From contig JACQYW010000012.1 in assembly GCA_016208015.1 (NCBI GenBank), positions 248,001 through 312,000 of the forward strand: a stretch of DNA of 64,000 nucleotides. Direction: 5' to 3'. A program made the position numbers and the translations under genes. The notes below the pieces were generated by a model. It searched no databases, was not told the origin of the DNA, and saw only the letters and a list, made by a program, of their open reading frames with translations. The stretch comes from Nitrosomonadales bacterium (GTDB lineage Bacteria > Pseudomonadota > Gammaproteobacteria > Burkholderiales > Gallionellaceae). Below are positions 17,636-25,157 of this stretch, piece by piece. The number at the start of each line of letters is the position of its first letter. Within the stretch, counting starts at the first letter, position 1.

Positions 17636-18129
17636 TTCCTTACGTCATCAGTATCGTCGGTCATTCCGGCTCCGGCAAAACTACCCTGGTGGAGAAGCTT
17701 ATTCGCGAGCTGTGCGCGCGCGGCGTGAGAGTCGCGACCATCAAGCATGCGCATCACAAGGTGGAGCTGGACACACCGGGCAAGGACAGTTTTCGCTACA
17801 AGGATGCCGGGGCGGTGATGAGTATGCTGCTCACGCGCGATGCCTTGCAACTGGTGGCGGATGCCAAGGATGAACGCGAGCCGGAGCAACTGGCGCAGCG
17901 TTTTCTGGGCGAGGCCGATCTGGTGCTGGCAGAAGGTTTCTCGCACGGGCCGGGCGTCAAGATCGAGGTGTTGCGGCGCGAATGCGCCAAGCCCGCGCGT
18001 TGCGCCATCGAGGATGGCCTGATCGCTATCGTCACCGATATGGATGAGGTCTATCCGCAACTGCCGCATTTCGGGCTGGAGGATGTGAAGGGTATCGTCG
18101 ATTTCGTCCTGCAACGAGTTAAACAATGA
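17632..18129 (+). CDS. mobB: Molybdopterin-guanine dinucleotide biosynthesis protein B
   Basis: The 165-residue P-loop protein begins VISIVGHSGSGKTTLVEKL (Walker A) and continues with ATIKHAHHKVELDTPGKDSFR, the MobB signature. It helps MobA to attach GMP to molybdopterin. It overlaps both neighbours by 4 bases, placing it in a coupled moaC-moaD-moaE-mobB-mobA operon. Confidence 0.95.
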   Translation: MIPYVISIVGHSGSGKTTLVEKLIRELCARGVRVATIKHAHHKVELDTPGKDSFRYKDAGAVMSMLLTRDALQLVADAKDEREPEQLAQRFLGEADLVLAEGFSHGPGVKIEVLRRECAKPARCAIEDGLIAIVTDMDEVYPQLPHFGLEDVKGIVDFVLQRVKQ

Positions 18130-18782
18130 TCGAAGACTGCACCGCGCTGATACTCGCGGGCGGCGATTCGCGCCGCATGGGGCAGGACAAGGCGGTGCTG
18201 GTGCTGGACGGCATGACGCTGCTGGACCACGTCACTGCCGCCATGCAGCAGGTGTTCCCCAAAGTCGTTGTCAGCGTGCGCCAACTGCGCGCCGGGGTGG
18301 AGGTGTCGCAGGTGTGTGACGAGGTGGAGGTGTCGCAGGTGTGTGACGAGGTGGAGGTGTCGCAGGTGTGTGACGAGGTGGAGGTGTCGCAGGTGTGTGA
18401 CGAGGTGGAAGCGAGCGGTCCGCTGGCCGGATTGCTCGCCGGGTTGGCGCAGGCTGATACGCCGTGGGTGTTCGCGGTGGCGTGCGACATGCCGTTTGTG
18501 ACGCCGGCGGTGGTTCTCCATCTGGCGACTTTTCGGGATGGGGTTCAAGCAGTCGTGCCGATGATCGACGGCTATCCGCAGCCGCTCGCTGCGTTCTATG
18601 CGGCGAGTTCATTGGAAGCGATGCGTGCGAGTCTGGCGGCGGGCGACAAGAGTTTGCGGGGCATGTTGCAGAAGCTGGACGTGCGTTATGTGAGCGAAGC
18701 GAAATTGCGCGAGTGCGATCCGCAGTTGCGCAGTTTTGTAGATCTGGATACGCCGCAGGATTTTCAGGCGGCAAAAAAGTAG
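18126..18782 (+). CDS. mobA: Molybdenum cofactor guanylyltransferase with internal tandem repeat
   Basis: The 218-residue protein has the MobA nucleotide-binding motif ALILAGGDSRRMGQDKA at the N-terminus and GPLAGLLAGL in the middle, and forms MGD from Mo-molybdopterin and GTP. E. coli MobA has about 194 residues; the excess is explained by four in-frame copies of a nine-residue unit, VEVSQVCDE, at about residues 58-93 directly before the GPLAG motif. Only one copy would be expected. The array adds three extra cysteines near the active-site side of the fold. Confidence 0.93.
   Translation: MIEDCTALILAGGDSRRMGQDKAVLVLDGMTLLDHVTAAMQQVFPKVVVSVRQLRAGVEVSQVCDEVEVSQVCDEVEVSQVCDEVEVSQVCDEVEASGPLAGLLAGLAQADTPWVFAVACDMPFVTPAVVLHLATFRDGVQAVVPMIDGYPQPLAAFYAASSLEAMRASLAAGDKSLRGMLQKLDVRYVSEAKLRECDPQLRSFVDLDTPQDFQAAKK
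18297..18404 (+). repeat. Four exact copies of a 27-bp tandem repeat in mobA
   Basis: The unit starts GTGGAGGTGTCGCAGG and ends TGTGTGACGAG; copies begin at 18297, 18324, 18351 and 18378, followed by a partial GTGGA. All four are identical, and 27 is a multiple of three, so the mobA frame is kept. Identity of the copies suggests a recent slippage expansion and possible copy-number variation between strains. Confidence 0.95.
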
Positions 18783-18785
18783 TTC

Positions 18786-18850
18786 GTCGTTCCCGCGAAA
18801 GCGGGAACCCAGTCGGTGAGAAGCTGGATTCCCGCTTTCGTGGGAATGAC
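18786..18850. repeat. REP-type hairpin doublet after mobA
   Basis: Two inverted hairpins, GTTCCCGC-GAAA-GCGGGAAC at 18789-18808 and ATTCCCGC-TTTC-GTGGGAAT at 18828-18847, are separated by about 20 bases. The flanks (CGTC... and ...GAC) are also inverted. This is the common REP/BIME doublet form found in many proteobacterial genomes. It separates mobA from moeA and may stabilise or terminate the upstream mRNA. Confidence 0.85.
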
Positions 18851-18879
18851 AACATCTGATTTTGTGGTGTGAGGATGTA

Positions 18880-20118
18880 ATGGAAAAATTAACAGTGACC
18901 GCGGCGCAGCAGTGCGTGCTGGAATCGATCAAGTCGCTTGGGACTGAGAGTGTCAGGCTGGAACAATCCCTCGGCCGCGTGCTCGCCGAAGACATCCGCG
19001 CCAACCGCGACCAGCCGCCCTACGATGTCTCGGCGATGGACGGCTTCGCCTTGCGCAGTGCGGATGTGGCGAATGCGCCCGCGAAGCTGGAGATCATCGA
19101 GGACATCAAGGCGGGCGACATGCCGAGCAAGACCGTGCAGGCCGGACAGTGCGCGCGCATCATGACCGGCGCGCCGGTACCGCCGGGTGCGGATGCGGTG
19201 ATCCGTGTCGAAGATACGCAAACGATCTCGGATACACAAGTGCAGATCAACGTCAGCGTGAAGTCGCGCTACGACATCCGTGATCGCGGCGAGAGCATGA
19301 AAAACGGTGAAGTGGTGTTGCCGGTCGGCACCGAGATCACGCCCGGTGCGGTCGGCATGCTGGCGATGGTGAAGCGCGCCAGCGCGGAGGTGTACCGCAT
19401 GCCGCGCGTGGCCATCCTTTCCACCGGCGACGAGCTGGAAGGGCTGAACGATCCCTTCGATGCCAACAAGATCCCCGATGCCAACAGCTACGCGCTGATG
19501 GCGCAGGTGCAGGCGCTCGGCATCCAGCCCGATCTGCTCGGCATCGCCCGCGATGAACCGGGTCATCTGAAAGAGATGCTGCAGCGCGGCCTGCAATACG
19601 ACGTGCTGCTGGTTTCCGGCGGCACCTCGGTCGGCGTGCACGACTATGTGCGTCCCACGTTGGAAGCACTGGGCGTGCAGATGAAGTTCTGGCGCGTGGA
19701 GATGAAGCCGGGGCATCCGATGGCATTCGGCGTTGCGCCGCTGACCTGGGTGTTCGGGCTGCCGGGCAATCCGGTCTCCAGCATGGTCTGTTTCGAGGAG
19801 TTCGTTGTGCCCGCATTGCGCCGCATGCTGGGTTGCACGCGCGTCTATCGCCGCACCATCAGTGCAAGACTGACGCATGACGTGAAGCACAAGCACAGCC
19901 GTACCGAGTTCGTGCGCGTGATGCTGAGCGGGGAAGCGGGCGGCTATGCCGCGACCTCGGCAGGCGACCAAGGCAGCGGTATTCTGGCTTCCATGTCCAG
20001 GGCGGATGGCCTGATGGTCGTGCCTGCGCAGAGCAAGGGCATGGCGGCGGGCGACAGGGTGACGGTGCAATTGCTGGACGGGGCCGAGTACCAGAACGAA
20101 GCCGGCGGGGAGTGGTGA
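18880..20118 (+). CDS. moeA: Molybdopterin molybdenumtransferase
   Basis: Start at the ATG at 18880 behind GAGGA; upstream TTG/GTG codons are weaker. The 412-residue protein has the MoeA order of motifs: QPPYDVSAMDGFALR near 45, IMTGAPVPPGADAVI, STGDEL near 185 and SGGTSVGVHDYV, then a C-terminal domain IV. It inserts molybdate into adenylated molybdopterin. It is separated from mobA by a REP doublet, so it may have its own transcript. Confidence 0.96.
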   Translation: MEKLTVTAAQQCVLESIKSLGTESVRLEQSLGRVLAEDIRANRDQPPYDVSAMDGFALRSADVANAPAKLEIIEDIKAGDMPSKTVQAGQCARIMTGAPVPPGADAVIRVEDTQTISDTQVQINVSVKSRYDIRDRGESMKNGEVVLPVGTEITPGAVGMLAMVKRASAEVYRMPRVAILSTGDELEGLNDPFDANKIPDANSYALMAQVQALGIQPDLLGIARDEPGHLKEMLQRGLQYDVLLVSGGTSVGVHDYVRPTLEALGVQMKFWRVEMKPGHPMAFGVAPLTWVFGLPGNPVSSMVCFEEFVVPALRRMLGCTRVYRRTISARLTHDVKHKHSRTEFVRVMLSGEAGGYAATSAGDQGSGILASMSRADGLMVVPAQSKGMAAGDRVTVQLLDGAEYQNEAGGEW

Positions 20119-20246
20119 TTCCATTCCCATTTCATCGGTGAAACTGCGTTGCCTTCCTCGCTCACTCCTAGTCGTGCTAACTTGCACTGCCTTCGTCGCT
20201 CGCTCGTCTGCGCCTTGTTTGACCTTCGAAATAGAAATGGAATGAT
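20119..20246. repeat. Palindromic intergenic element between moeA and mogA
   Basis: The outer segments are near-inverted copies: ATTCCATTCCCATTTC at the left and GAAATAGAAATGGAAT at the right, with three mismatches. The interior is rich in CGCTCG-type segments around a short central hairpin. The overall design and length (about 125 bp) resemble the element at 14703-14843, and both contain TGCGCCTTG before the right arm, although the end sequences differ. It contains no reading frame of note. Confidence 0.6.
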
Positions 20247-20789
20247 ATGAAAACACGCATCGGTTTTGTGACGGTTTCCGACCGCGCCAGTCGCGGCGAA
20301 TACGAGGACAAGGGCGGCCCGGCGATGCAGGCGTGGTTCGCGCGCGTGCTGACCAGCGAGTGGGAAGCGGTGGCACGGGTGATTCCCGACGAGCAGGCGC
20401 TGATCGAGAAGACGCTCATCGAGCTGTGCGATGCCGAAGGCTGTTCGCTGGTGGTCACCACCGGCGGCACCGGTCCCGCCTTGCGCGATGTGACACCGGA
20501 GGCAACTGAAGCCGTGTGCGAGAAGATGATGCCGGGCTTCGGCGAATTGATGCGCACCGCCTCGCTGAAATTCGTGCCCACCGCGATCCTGTCGCGCCAG
20601 ACCGCAGGCATCCGCGGCAAGAGCTTCATCCTCAATCTACCCGGCAAGCCATCCGCGATCGATGATTGTCTCAATGCGGTGTTCCCCGCCATCCCCTACT
20701 GCATAGACCTCATCGAAGGCGCGTACCTGGAATCCGATCCGGCCCAGTGCAAGGCCTTCCGTCCGGCGCATGCCAAGCAGCTAAAGTGA
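20247..20789 (+). CDS. mogA: Molybdopterin adenylyltransferase
   Basis: The 180-residue protein has the MogA motifs IGFVTVSDRASRGEYEDKGG at the N-terminus and VVTTGGTGPALRDVTPEAT in the middle, followed by LNLPGKPSAIDDCL. It adenylates molybdopterin before MoeA inserts molybdenum. It completes the late Moco steps in this cluster. Confidence 0.95.
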   Translation: MKTRIGFVTVSDRASRGEYEDKGGPAMQAWFARVLTSEWEAVARVIPDEQALIEKTLIELCDAEGCSLVVTTGGTGPALRDVTPEATEAVCEKMMPGFGELMRTASLKFVPTAILSRQTAGIRGKSFILNLPGKPSAIDDCLNAVFPAIPYCIDLIEGAYLESDPAQCKAFRPAHAKQLK

Positions 20790-20865
20790 CTGGCGACATG
20801 GCCGGTTTCAGCGCGTACAATTGCCGCTGTTTTTCCCTGACCCGATGCATCGTAAGGAGAGTATT

Positions 20866-21966
20866 TTGGTAAACATTCGCACCTGGCTGTTGGCTGCTCT
20901 GTTCCTGACCTGTGCCCAGGCATACGCCGTCGATGCGCCCGATCCTTTCCTCGATGTCGTCGCACAATACAAGGCCGCAAAACCCAAACCCGAACTCTCC
21001 GAAGAAGCGCGCAAATATAAAGTGCAGGCCGAATTCATGGTGCAGGAGAAGCAGGCCGACAAGGCGATCGCGCTGTACGGCAAGGCGCTGGAGATCGCCC
21101 CCTGGTGGGCCGAAGGGCATTACAAGCTGGCGCTGCTGCTCGGCGAGAAAAAGAAATACCGCGATGCGATGAGCGAGATGCAGCGCTACCTGCTGCTCGC
21201 ACCCGATGGCGCCGATGCCCGCGCCGCACAAGACAAGATATACCAGTGGGAAGTGGTGGCCGAACCGGTCGCGGTCAAAGTGTTCAACGACTGCCCGGAA
21301 TGCCCCGAGATGGTCGAACTCCCCGCAGGCAGTTTCGACATGGGCTCGAAGAACGGCAAGCCGGACGAACTGCCCGTGCATCGCGTCACTCTCAAACCCT
21401 TCGCCATCGGCAAGACCGAAGTGACCCAGGCGCAGTGGCAAGCCGTGATGGGTACCAACCCGAGCAACTTCACCGGCTGCGGCGACACCTGCCCGGTGGA
21501 ACAAGTGAGCTGGGATGATGCGCAGGCCTACATCAAGAAACTCAACGCCAAGACCGGCAAGAACTATCGCCTGCCGACCGAAGCCGAATGGGAATACGCC
21601 TGCCGCGCGGGAACGGAATTCGAATACTGCGGCGGCGACACCGTGGACAGCGTGTCGTGGAACGACATCAACAGCGGCAGCTTCTTCTTCAACACCCCGC
21701 ACCCCGTCGCCACCAAACAGGCCAACGCCTTCGGCCTCTACGACATGAGCGGCAACGTGTGGGAATGGGTGGAAGACACCTATCACCCAAGCTTCGAAGG
21801 CGCACCCACGGACGGCAGCGCGAGGACAGACGGCTCCATGCGCGTGCTGCGCGGCGGCTCCTGGGGCTACGAGCCCAAGTTCGGCCGCGCCTCCGCGCGC
21901 ATCCGTTTCAGCACTTCATTCCGTTACTACAGCCACGGGTTCAGGTTGGCGAGGTCGGTGCAGTAA
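20866..21966 (+). CDS. Secreted TPR plus formylglycine-generating-enzyme-like (SUMF1 fold) protein
   Basis: A TTG start at 20866 behind AAGGAG gives a normal signal peptide ending in AQAYA; an ATG at 20845 is the alternative. The mature part has a short TPR-like helical region (residues about 45-125) and then an FGE-sulfatase/SUMF1 domain with EMVELPAGSFDMGS, LPTEAEWEYACRAGTE, YDMSGNVWEWVED and VLRGGSWG. The cysteines needed for true FGE catalysis near the C-terminus are absent, so it is more likely a binding or structural member of the fold. Confidence 0.8.
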   Translation: MVNIRTWLLAALFLTCAQAYAVDAPDPFLDVVAQYKAAKPKPELSEEARKYKVQAEFMVQEKQADKAIALYGKALEIAPWWAEGHYKLALLLGEKKKYRDAMSEMQRYLLLAPDGADARAAQDKIYQWEVVAEPVAVKVFNDCPECPEMVELPAGSFDMGSKNGKPDELPVHRVTLKPFAIGKTEVTQAQWQAVMGTNPSNFTGCGDTCPVEQVSWDDAQAYIKKLNAKTGKNYRLPTEAEWEYACRAGTEFEYCGGDTVDSVSWNDINSGSFFFNTPHPVATKQANAFGLYDMSGNVWEWVEDTYHPSFEGAPTDGSARTDGSMRVLRGGSWGYEPKFGRASARIRFSTSFRYYSHGFRLARSVQ

Positions 21967-22261
21967 CCTCAATTGAAGGAGTGGGCGGCTGCTCACACCT
22001 TCTTTCATCAGTGGTCCTGATTGCACAAGCGCCCACTTCGGCAGTCAGAAACAGCCAGAGTAATAAGCCTGACAAGCTGTTCCTCGGCGGAAGCCGAACT
22101 AAGGAATCGTTAAATGATGCCCCCGTTTTACGTAGGACAGCGGGGATTATGCACACCTTTTCCGTTTGCCTGCCCGGAGGCTGAAACTAACAGCTGCGAC
22201 CAATCATCAAGCAATACCCGTCTTACATCCAGCAAATCTCTGCTTGCACCCAAAGCTGACT
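21967..22261. other. Intergenic stretch without a gene
   Basis: No supported reading frame is seen. The stretch has two short hairpin-capable segments, CGGC-GGAA-GCCG near 22090 and CCCCG...CGGGG near 22121-22148, and lower GC than its surroundings towards the right end. It could be the scar of an old insertion, but no transposase fragment or paired terminal repeats can be shown. Confidence 0.4.
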
Positions 22262-22349
22262 AGTTTACGTTTAGCTAAACTATGCATTACAATTAATTGA
22301 TAATTGCTTTACAATTACCTGCATATAGCTTTACATTTATTGGTGAATC
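22262..22349 (+). promoter_or_regulatory. Four 22-bp-phased direct repeats directly upstream of the wHTH-ATPase gene
   Basis: Four related 12-mers start at 22262, 22284, 22306 and 22328: AGTTTACGTTTA, GCATTACAATTA, GCTTTACAATTA and GCTTTACATTTA. They are exactly 22 bp apart, about two DNA helical turns, and the next period begins at the ATG at 22350. The first overlaps an inverted repeat (TAGTTTA...TAAACTA). The block is AT-rich. This is the layout of an operator array for a cooperatively binding regulator, probably the winged-helix protein encoded next. Confidence 0.65.
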
Positions 22350-23354
22350 ATGATCGACGATTCGATGCTTACGCTGTTAAAGCTGGTATCCGACGATAGC
22401 AAGAACGTCGCTATCCGGCTTGCTACGGCGCAAAATTTTTCGAGACAGGCGGCTAGCGCCAGGTTGCGTGTCGCAGTGGCACAAGGGCTGATCACAAAGA
22501 CTGGCGTAGGCCGGGGGGTTGAATATTCTCTAGTTGAGACTAGCCGGATCAGCGAGGAATACAATCGCGCAGGCCTGTCTGAAGACCGTGTGTGGCAATC
22601 ACTGCTGGCCCCTGTCGTACGTGACCTGCCTGAAAATGTTCGGGACATCTGGAGGTATGGATTTACTGAAATGGTGAACAACGCTATCGATCACTCCGGT
22701 TCAGGCAAGATCAAGGTGTGGTGCGCGCGCAACGCTCTTTACACTCAGGCCTGGGTGTCGGACGACGGCGAAGGCATCTTCAACAAGATCCGGAAAGCGC
22801 TTCAACTATATGACCCGCGCGAGGCTATCCTTGAACTGGCTAAGGGAAAGTTCACCACGGATCCAGAACACCACTCTGGCGAGGGAATCTTTTTTTCCAG
22901 CAAGGTGTTCGACCTCTTCGACATCCGCTCCGGTAGTTTGCACTTCATGCACGACGATGGCCGCGACGACCTGCTGATCGAACGCCCGAAGAACGCACCC
23001 GGAACACTCGTCGTAATGCGCCTGCAGAACAACAGCAAACGCACGACAAAAGAGATCTTCGACAAGTTTGCCGCTCCCGAGGAATACACCTTCGCCAAGA
23101 CCATCGTGCCGGTGAAACTCGGTCAGTACGAGGGAGAAAAGCTCGTGTCCAGGTCTCAGGCAAAGCGGTTGATCTTCAGGTTCGAGAAGTTCAGAACGGT
23201 GATCCTGGATTTTGCCGGGGTCGAGGAGATCGGCCAGGCATTCTCGGATGAGGTCTTCCGCGTCTTCCAGAAGGCGCATCCCAATACAAGTCTCGTCCCC
23301 GTGAACATGAGCGCAGCGGTGAAGGATATGGTCGCACGGGCGAAAGCGGGTTAA
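22350..23354 (+). CDS. Winged-helix, GHKL ATPase and DUF4325 (STAS-like) domain protein
   Basis: The 334-residue cytoplasmic protein has three parts. Residues 1-65 form a winged-helix DNA-binding region. Residues about 100-225 form a histidine-kinase-like ATPase with N box EMVNNAIDHS, G1 box DDGEGI and G2-like HSGEGIFFSSKVFD, but there is no phospho-accepting His domain. Residues about 240-330 match DUF4325, a STAS-like domain (VILDFAGVEEIGQAFSDEVFRVF). The combination suggests an ATP-dependent transcription switch similar in logic to anti-sigma kinase/STAS pairs fused to a DNA reader. Substrate and targets are unknown. A phased repeat array lies directly upstream. Confidence 0.8.
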   Translation: MIDDSMLTLLKLVSDDSKNVAIRLATAQNFSRQAASARLRVAVAQGLITKTGVGRGVEYSLVETSRISEEYNRAGLSEDRVWQSLLAPVVRDLPENVRDIWRYGFTEMVNNAIDHSGSGKIKVWCARNALYTQAWVSDDGEGIFNKIRKALQLYDPREAILELAKGKFTTDPEHHSGEGIFFSSKVFDLFDIRSGSLHFMHDDGRDDLLIERPKNAPGTLVVMRLQNNSKRTTKEIFDKFAAPEEYTFAKTIVPVKLGQYEGEKLVSRSQAKRLIFRFEKFRTVILDFAGVEEIGQAFSDEVFRVFQKAHPNTSLVPVNMSAAVKDMVARAKAG

Positions 23355-23448
23355 TAAGCTGCGCCAGCCAAGTACCCCAGGGCTGTAGACTTCCGCTATC
23401 CATCACAAATTATTCTCGTTAGACGCCATTCATCCCGGGTAGACCGAA

Positions 23449-23865
23449 ATGTCCGATTGCTGTTCTCCTTCCACATCCCTTCCGAAAAAACACCGCTGCC
23501 CGCGCAACGGCATCGAATATACCGAAGTTTCGGCCCGCACCATAGCGCACCATCTCAAGCAGCCATCGTCGTGGCAAGACTCGGGGCGGCGCTATTTCTT
23601 TTGCGACGATCCCGGCTGCGATGTCGTCTATTTCGGCGAAGACGATTCCGTCATCCTCAAGTCGCAACTCAGAACCAGGGTGGGCGTGAAGGAGGCGGAT
23701 GACGATGCGCTGCTTTGCTATTGCTTCGGCATCACCAGGGCCGATGCGCTGGGCGATCCGGCGATCAAGGATTTCGTAGTAGACAAAACCCGGCAGGGTT
23801 TGTGCTTCTGCGAAACCAGCAATCCCTCCGGGCGGTGTTGCCTGAAAGACTTTCCAAAGCGCTGA
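23449..23865 (+). CDS. CopZ-like Fe-S/Zn-binding metallochaperone-type protein
   Basis: The 138-residue protein has many cysteines in the pattern of the N-terminal domain of Archaeoglobus CopZ: an early CC and C-P motif, FFCDDPGCDVVYFGED, CYCFGITRADAL and the closing CFCETSNPSGRCCLKDF. That domain binds one [2Fe-2S] cluster and one zinc. No C-terminal Atx1-like copper domain is present. A role in metal handling is likely; the metal partner is unknown. It stands alone between the DUF4325 gene and the exporter operon. Confidence 0.75.
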   Translation: MSDCCSPSTSLPKKHRCPRNGIEYTEVSARTIAHHLKQPSSWQDSGRRYFFCDDPGCDVVYFGEDDSVILKSQLRTRVGVKEADDDALLCYCFGITRADALGDPAIKDFVVDKTRQGLCFCETSNPSGRCCLKDFPKR

Positions 23866-23963
23866 TCCTTCCTCGATTCATGCAGTTACGTGTTGGCGCA
23901 GCACTACTTATTTCCATTTGTTAAACATCAGGTTGTGCAATCTTGCGGCACCCGCTAAGATAG

Positions 23964-23985
23964 TCACCAATTACTTACTTGGTGA
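23964..23985. promoter_or_regulatory. Inverted repeat, candidate TetR operator for the exporter operon
   Basis: TCACCAA at 23964-23970 and TTGGTGA at 23979-23985 form a perfect 7-bp inverted repeat with an 8-bp spacer. It ends 7 bases before the adaptor-gene ATG and overlaps the likely ribosome binding site. The fourth gene of this operon encodes a TetR-type repressor, so autorepression through this site is plausible but not shown. Confidence 0.5.
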
Positions 23986-23992
23986 GCTGCAA

Positions 23993-25156
23993 ATGACTGC
24001 ACAAAGACTCAGATTGCTGGCGATCGGCGCAACTGTGCTCGGGGTGTTCGCATGGGTCGTGCTCACGCAGGGGCCTTTGGCACCGGTCAAGGTCACGGTG
24101 GAGAAGGTGCAGCTTGGGAATCTTTCCAACAGCGTCTTCGGCATCGGCATTTTGAAAGCCCGACGCAGCTACAGCCTGGCGCCAACCATGACGAGCCGGG
24201 TGCGAAGCGTGCTGGTCGATCAGGGCGACAGCGTCGTTGCCGGGCAGGTGCTGGCCGAGATGGATCCGGTCGATCTGGATGAGAAGCTGGCGGGCAGCCA
24301 GCGCGTGGTCGAGAAGACGGCCAATGCGATCCTCGCGGCGGAGGCGCAAATGAGCGAGGCGGAGAGTCGCCTGAAGACGATCTCGGCAACGCTTGCACGC
24401 TATGAGGATCTGCGCACCCGCGGCTTCGTCAGTCAGGAGATGCTGGATGCAAAGTTGCACGAGAAGAACGCGGCCGCCTCCGCGTTGACGGCAGCGTCGG
24501 CGAATCTGGCGTCGGCCCGCGATGAACACGCCAGGTCCCAGGCCGATATGCGCGGCCTCGGCAAGGCGCGCGCGCAGACCCGGTTGCTCAGTCCGATCGA
24601 CGGGGTGGTGGTCGTCCGCTATGTCGAGCCGGGCAGCACGCTGGTGGGCGGGCAGATCGCACTGCAAGTCATCGACCCCAAAAGCCTGTGGGTGGAGACT
24701 AGGATCGCGCAGCAACAGGCAGGGCAGGTCCGGGTTGGGCAGGCAGCGGAGATCGTGCTGCGCTCGCAGCCACAGACGCCGGTGCCCGGCAAGGTCGCGC
24801 GCGTGGATATGGTGAGCGACGCGGTGACCGAGGAGCGCATCGTGAATGTCTCGCTCAACACGGCCAATGCCAGTATCGGCGAATATGCCGAAGTCACGCT
24901 CAAGCTGCCCGAACTGAGCAACACCAGAAGCATTCCGACGGCCGCCGTCAAGCGCGTCGACAAGCAGACTGGCGTGTGGGTCCTGCAAAACGGCAAGGTC
25001 GGGTTCAAACCGGTCAGGACCGGTCTGGCCACCATGGACGGGCATACCCAGATACTGGATGGTCTCGGCGACGACGAGATGGTCATCGTCTACAGCCAGC
25101 AACCCTTGCGTGCGGGCCTGAAGGTGAAGGTCGTTTCCGAGCTGGTGCGGGGCTAG
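23993..25156 (+). CDS. DevB-like periplasmic adaptor (HlyD/MacA family)
   Basis: Start chosen at ATG 23993, giving an N-terminal membrane anchor (LLAIGATVLGVFAWVVL). The 387-residue protein has the biotinyl-lipoyl halves (LAPTMTSRVRSVLVDQGDSVVAGQVLAEMD and LLSPIDGVVVVRYVEPGSTL) on either side of a coiled-coil hairpin at about residues 100-190, then a beta-barrel region. It would link the inner-membrane ABC exporter to an outer-membrane channel. Adaptor-permease-ATPase order matches DevBCA exporters. Confidence 0.88.
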   Translation: MTAQRLRLLAIGATVLGVFAWVVLTQGPLAPVKVTVEKVQLGNLSNSVFGIGILKARRSYSLAPTMTSRVRSVLVDQGDSVVAGQVLAEMDPVDLDEKLAGSQRVVEKTANAILAAEAQMSEAESRLKTISATLARYEDLRTRGFVSQEMLDAKLHEKNAAASALTAASANLASARDEHARSQADMRGLGKARAQTRLLSPIDGVVVVRYVEPGSTLVGGQIALQVIDPKSLWVETRIAQQQAGQVRVGQAAEIVLRSQPQTPVPGKVARVDMVSDAVTEERIVNVSLNTANASIGEYAEVTLKLPELSNTRSIPTAAVKRVDKQTGVWVLQNGKVGFKPVRTGLATMDGHTQILDGLGDDEMVIVYSQQPLRAGLKVKVVSELVRG

Positions 25157-25157
25157 C

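Noticed and set aside
18297..18404. Regular repeat array that might be taken for a CRISPR
   Set aside because: The four copies are head to tail with no spacers and are in the mobA frame.
20866..21966. True formylglycine-generating enzyme
   Set aside because: The cysteine pair required for FGE catalysis is absent near the C-terminus.
21967..22261. Insertion sequence remnant
   Set aside because: Short hairpins only; no transposase fragment, paired terminal repeats or target duplication could be shown.
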